From positions 7,316,001 through 7,380,000 of the forward strand of contig OZ199838.1 of NCBI GenBank assembly GCA_964304625.1: a DNA stretch of 64,000 bases, written 5' to 3'. Source of the stretch: Kudoa neothunni. Lineage: Eukaryota; Cnidaria. The number at the start of each line of letters is the position of its first letter. The stretch's first letter is position 1. Positions 60,824-64,000 of this stretch are shown one piece after another. The position numbers and the translations under genes are program-made. Below the pieces are notes generated by a model. It was given only the letters and a program-made list of their open reading frames with translations. It ran no database searches and was not told the DNA's origin.

Positions 60824-62857
60824 TTATAATTCGGTAATTTTAAAACGAGATTTCACTTTTACCATATAGATACATATTCCAATTGATATGAGTATAATTA
60901 TTATCACTATTGGAGCAACAATTTTGGCCAGTGAGGAAGATTTTGATTCATTCTCGCTGTTAATAGGTGTAGTTCTTTCTATAGAATTGTTCTCATTTGA
61001 GGGTTTCACACCGATCTCATCGTTTTGTAATTCTCTCAAACTTCCCTCATCATTTTGTGGAGATTCGGTGGCTTCCTCATTTTTTCGAGAAGACTCATTT
61101 GAATTATCATCCTTTTGCGGAGACTCGATAGCTTCTTCATTTTCTCGAGAAGATTCACTTGCCTCATTACTATTCTGGGAAACATCGCCGTTTGTGTAAG
61201 AGTCGCTAGAATCAATATTTGTAACTGGCTTATTGCTATCTTCGTCAATTTGTGGGGTTTCTCTTCCAATATCTACATATACTTGAGAATTGTCATCATT
61301 CATCTCTAATAAACTTTGAACACAGAATATTAAAATAAATCACGATAGTTACCATTCCAGTATTCTTAAGCTAGTGTGATGTTTCATAAATTGCGATTGC
61401 CACAAGATTTCACCTCTCTAGAATAAAATTTCCTATATTTAAATATTTACATATCCCACTATACCATAAATCTATAAAGATAATTATCGTTTGTGGTCAC
61501 GTTGGAAAAAAATGAAAGCAGGGTAAACAATACATCCTGTAAATCACATCATAGAAATAATCTTCGGCTTCTGAGGATGTCAATAATGATATATCCATTC
61601 CATTTTTTGGTGATAAATTAGATTGATTCATCAACGTTAGCAAATCGTGCAAAATCAAATGGTTACTTTTGTATGCCAACTTTGCGTAAAAAACTATACA
61701 TCTAAAATGAATAATATAAACGAGTATATAATATTTAATGATTGAAAATTAATTATATGTTATTGCTATACATCGAAGTATCTGGTTCCAGATTTTCTTG
61801 GAAAGTTTGTTTCAATCAATCGTAGTGTTTTATTATTCCATGGATGATCCTTATTTGAAACCAATAAAGTATTTTTTATTGTCTCGACACATCTCAGAAA
61901 ATCATATTTGCCATTAATATTGATCGCGTTTGAAAACTTCTCTTCATCTAATCCTCTCTGTGATAACCAAGATATGTATTGCTGGTTATATAAATTTATG
62001 GTTATATTTATCAAGAAGCAAGGAAACTCTATGGAAATTTGGCCATTATTATCATCATATTTTCCAAACTAATGAATAAAAGTTGTTATATTTTAAAAAT
62101 AAATAATAATTGGAATTACCAAAATGTGTTCGAATATTACCATAGGTACTATATGATAAACACCAATTTCGGGTATATAAATTGAGAAGAATTCAGCTTC
62201 CTTTGATGCGGTTTCATAAGTGCCTATATCTTCATTCTGAGAATTGTTTGCGGTCATATATCCCAACGAAAACACCTCCTCATCCAACATTATATAACCA
62301 TTGTCTTCATTTATCTATTATCTGATATATTGGCTGAAGTGTAATTAACAGCGACAATTATATTATATAAATAATCATAATAATATAGATATAATAGTTT
62401 ATAATCACTAAATAATTGAATATATCTTAAATACCGTTTTACTGAAGAGAGGTCCATCTTCCTATATGGGGTTAATATGAAAAAGTATTCAACTCCATTT
62501 ATTTGAACCACTTACTTGCTTATACCAATGTAATCTTTCATTAGCTCCCACATATTTATCAAAGGTTAATTCTGATGTTGTCAATTGTGAGTAATGTATT
62601 GAAAAATTGTTGTTATTGATAGTTAGTTTTCGATCTATCATTTCCTTTATTAACGAAACATCATACAAACCGGTCTGCATCCTGGATAATGTAATAGGTA
62701 AGTCAATCAATTTTCAAAATAAACTATTACCGATAGTCTAAATTTTTATTAGCTATTACAAAAGTAACGTTGGCTTTAGTAAGCCCATTATCCAGGACAA
62801 ATTTCTTCAGACAATCGTTTTCTTGTTCAACTCTTGATTTTATGCTACTATCCAACA
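60824..62857 (-). CDS. Probable single-pass membrane protein, unknown family
   Basis: Minus-strand exons: 62731-62857, 62516-62681, a short one (about 62435-62460, EDGPLFSKT), 62141-62314, 61772-62068, about 61497-61700, and 60824-61303. The first five join in phase through short introns; the last two junctions are unresolved, so the 60824-61303 block could be a separate small gene. The last exon has an acidic Ser/Glu-rich region with a tandem repeat of about 22 residues (SSRENEEAIESPQKDD and SSRKNEEATESPQNDE). A membrane helix (IVAPIVIIIILISIGICIYM) and a basic cytosolic tail follow, giving type I topology if the upstream exons are lumenal. Several N-x-S/T sites lie upstream. No signal peptide was found, so the 5' end is missing. 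No family recognised. Confidence 0.55.
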
Positions 62858-64000
62858 CTATAATTGTTTTAAAAATCAACTAAGATTTCTTTATGAGATA
62901 CGTGTGCAACAAGATTTTGCTTCTCTTTTACAATTTACCCCAAAAAATTTTGATAAGTCAGAATAACATGAATATTGTTGTACGCATAAATTGTCCGATT
63001 TAACATAAAACATCAGCTCCTTTAAAAACATCAAGTTTTACAAATATCAATAAAAACAAATCTACAGTTGTATCTTCAAAGTCTTCATTTGTAATACTAT
63101 GATAATATGCAACCAATATTGAATATACTAATATATAAAACATTCCGTTTTAACGATATTAATGTTAAATTACTGCAATCGATGATAAACTTAATCCAGT
63201 ACTAATATAGTATCTATAATAGAATATCCATAAAACTAATATTTTCACATATCTACTTAATTATTGTATATATCACTTTTTTGTTTTTTCCTTTTATAAA
63301 TTTCAAAAAATATTAATTTTACTACCAGAGTTTAATCTAAATGATCAAAAGTAAATAATATTAAAAGCATCGATGACTATTAACATTTATTGCTATTATT
63401 AATGTAATCCCAATGATCATTTTCGTGTTATTTATTGGAAAAATTACAGTTATATAGTTTTATTATTTAACCATTTCACTAAGATCATGAATAAAAACAT
63501 ACATAGTGATTAATGAAAATTTATATTGCAAAAGTTATAATAATTGATCAATTATTATAACTGACTCCAAATCTCGGCTTTGGCCGGAGGTGAACTTACT
63601 CTTCATTAGTGAGAGTTAAAATTATCGAAATCTACTTAATTGCTGCAATTAAAAGACAGATAAATGTGATGATTAAAATATAATTTGGTAGTATTTTTAA
63701 GATTATTGTATTAAATGAATGAAAAGTTAAAATCGATTCATTTTAATCCATCTAAAACTAATCTTTGGCCTAGATAAAACTTGTGTCTAAATAATGTTAT
63801 ATCAATCAACTATATCTCCAAGTTAAACTTCCAAAATTTTTAAAAAGTATTCTAAATAAATACTGTATTGACATTGCTGCTTTAAAAATAAATTTTAACA
63901 GCCAACCTAAATGAAACCGTAACATGAATTTTAAATTTCAAAAAGATTAATTTAGCTTATCTAGCTTTTAATTTAAATTTTTCAGAGTCAAATAAAAAAT
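62858..64000. other. Upstream of the membrane-protein gene; nothing more recognised
   Basis: Should hold the 5' exon(s) of the minus-strand gene, but none could be placed. AT-rich to the window end. Confidence 0.35.

Noticed and set aside
1-64000. CRISPR arrays, operons or a bacterial defence system
   Set aside because: No regularly spaced direct repeats and no ribosome-binding sites; genes are intron-split, so the DNA is eukaryotic.

Overview
The window looks like nuclear DNA from a fast-evolving, AT-rich metazoan. The host genes have many short introns (about 33-110 bp, GT..AG) and encode animal proteins: a WDR7/rabconnectin-3 beta orthologue, a furin-type proprotein convertase with its P domain, and a MutL protein closest to MLH3. 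The proteins are divergent and the space between genes is full of DNA transposons (piggyBac, Merlin/IS1595-like, pogo/Tigger, IS630-like, hAT). That mix fits a reduced parasitic animal such as a myxozoan, but this is inference from gene style and transposon content, not a species call.

Layout. 1-1.3 kb: 3' part of an unknown minus-strand gene. 3.3-4.7 kb: two small non-autonomous elements (pogo/Tigger-type and hAT-type). 6.85-9.14 kb: a decayed piggyBac with TTAA flanks. 12.1-12.65 kb: an unknown minus-strand gene. 13.2-13.6 kb: a MATH-like fragment. 13.77-13.84 kb: a tRNA-like sequence. 14.31-16.37 kb: a very young, incomplete Ty3-type element with 78-bp LTRs. 17.63-18.68 kb: a Merlin-type element. 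19.4-20.93 kb: an unknown plus-strand gene meeting WDR7 (20.93-31.41 kb, minus) tail to tail, with overlapping stop codons. One giant WDR7 intron carries a second piggyBac. 32.04-32.41 kb: a small two-exon gene, head to head with WDR7. 33-43 kb: mostly repeats, including elements with long or sub-terminal inverted repeats. 44.2-48.5 kb: the convertase gene in 14 exons, with an MLH3-like open frame lying inside its second intron. 50.0-54.8 kb: a transposon with an IS630-like element inserted into its right terminal repeat. 55.7-60.5 kb: a probable hAT element containing a decayed Tigger, which contains an element with near-identical 264-bp inverted arms. 60.8-62.9 kb: an unknown gene for a probable single-pass membrane protein, minus strand.

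Function. WDR7 is the beta subunit of rabconnectin-3, which controls V-ATPase assembly. The convertase is a secretory-pathway protease; its 14-exon model sums to 2,109 bp with phase kept at every junction, so it is the best supported gene here. The host genes do not form an obvious pathway. The most notable host feature is the MutL-like frame inside the protease intron. The most notable repeat feature is a set of three elements whose ends share a GGCAnTGnCTATT-type terminus, two of them involved in nested insertions.
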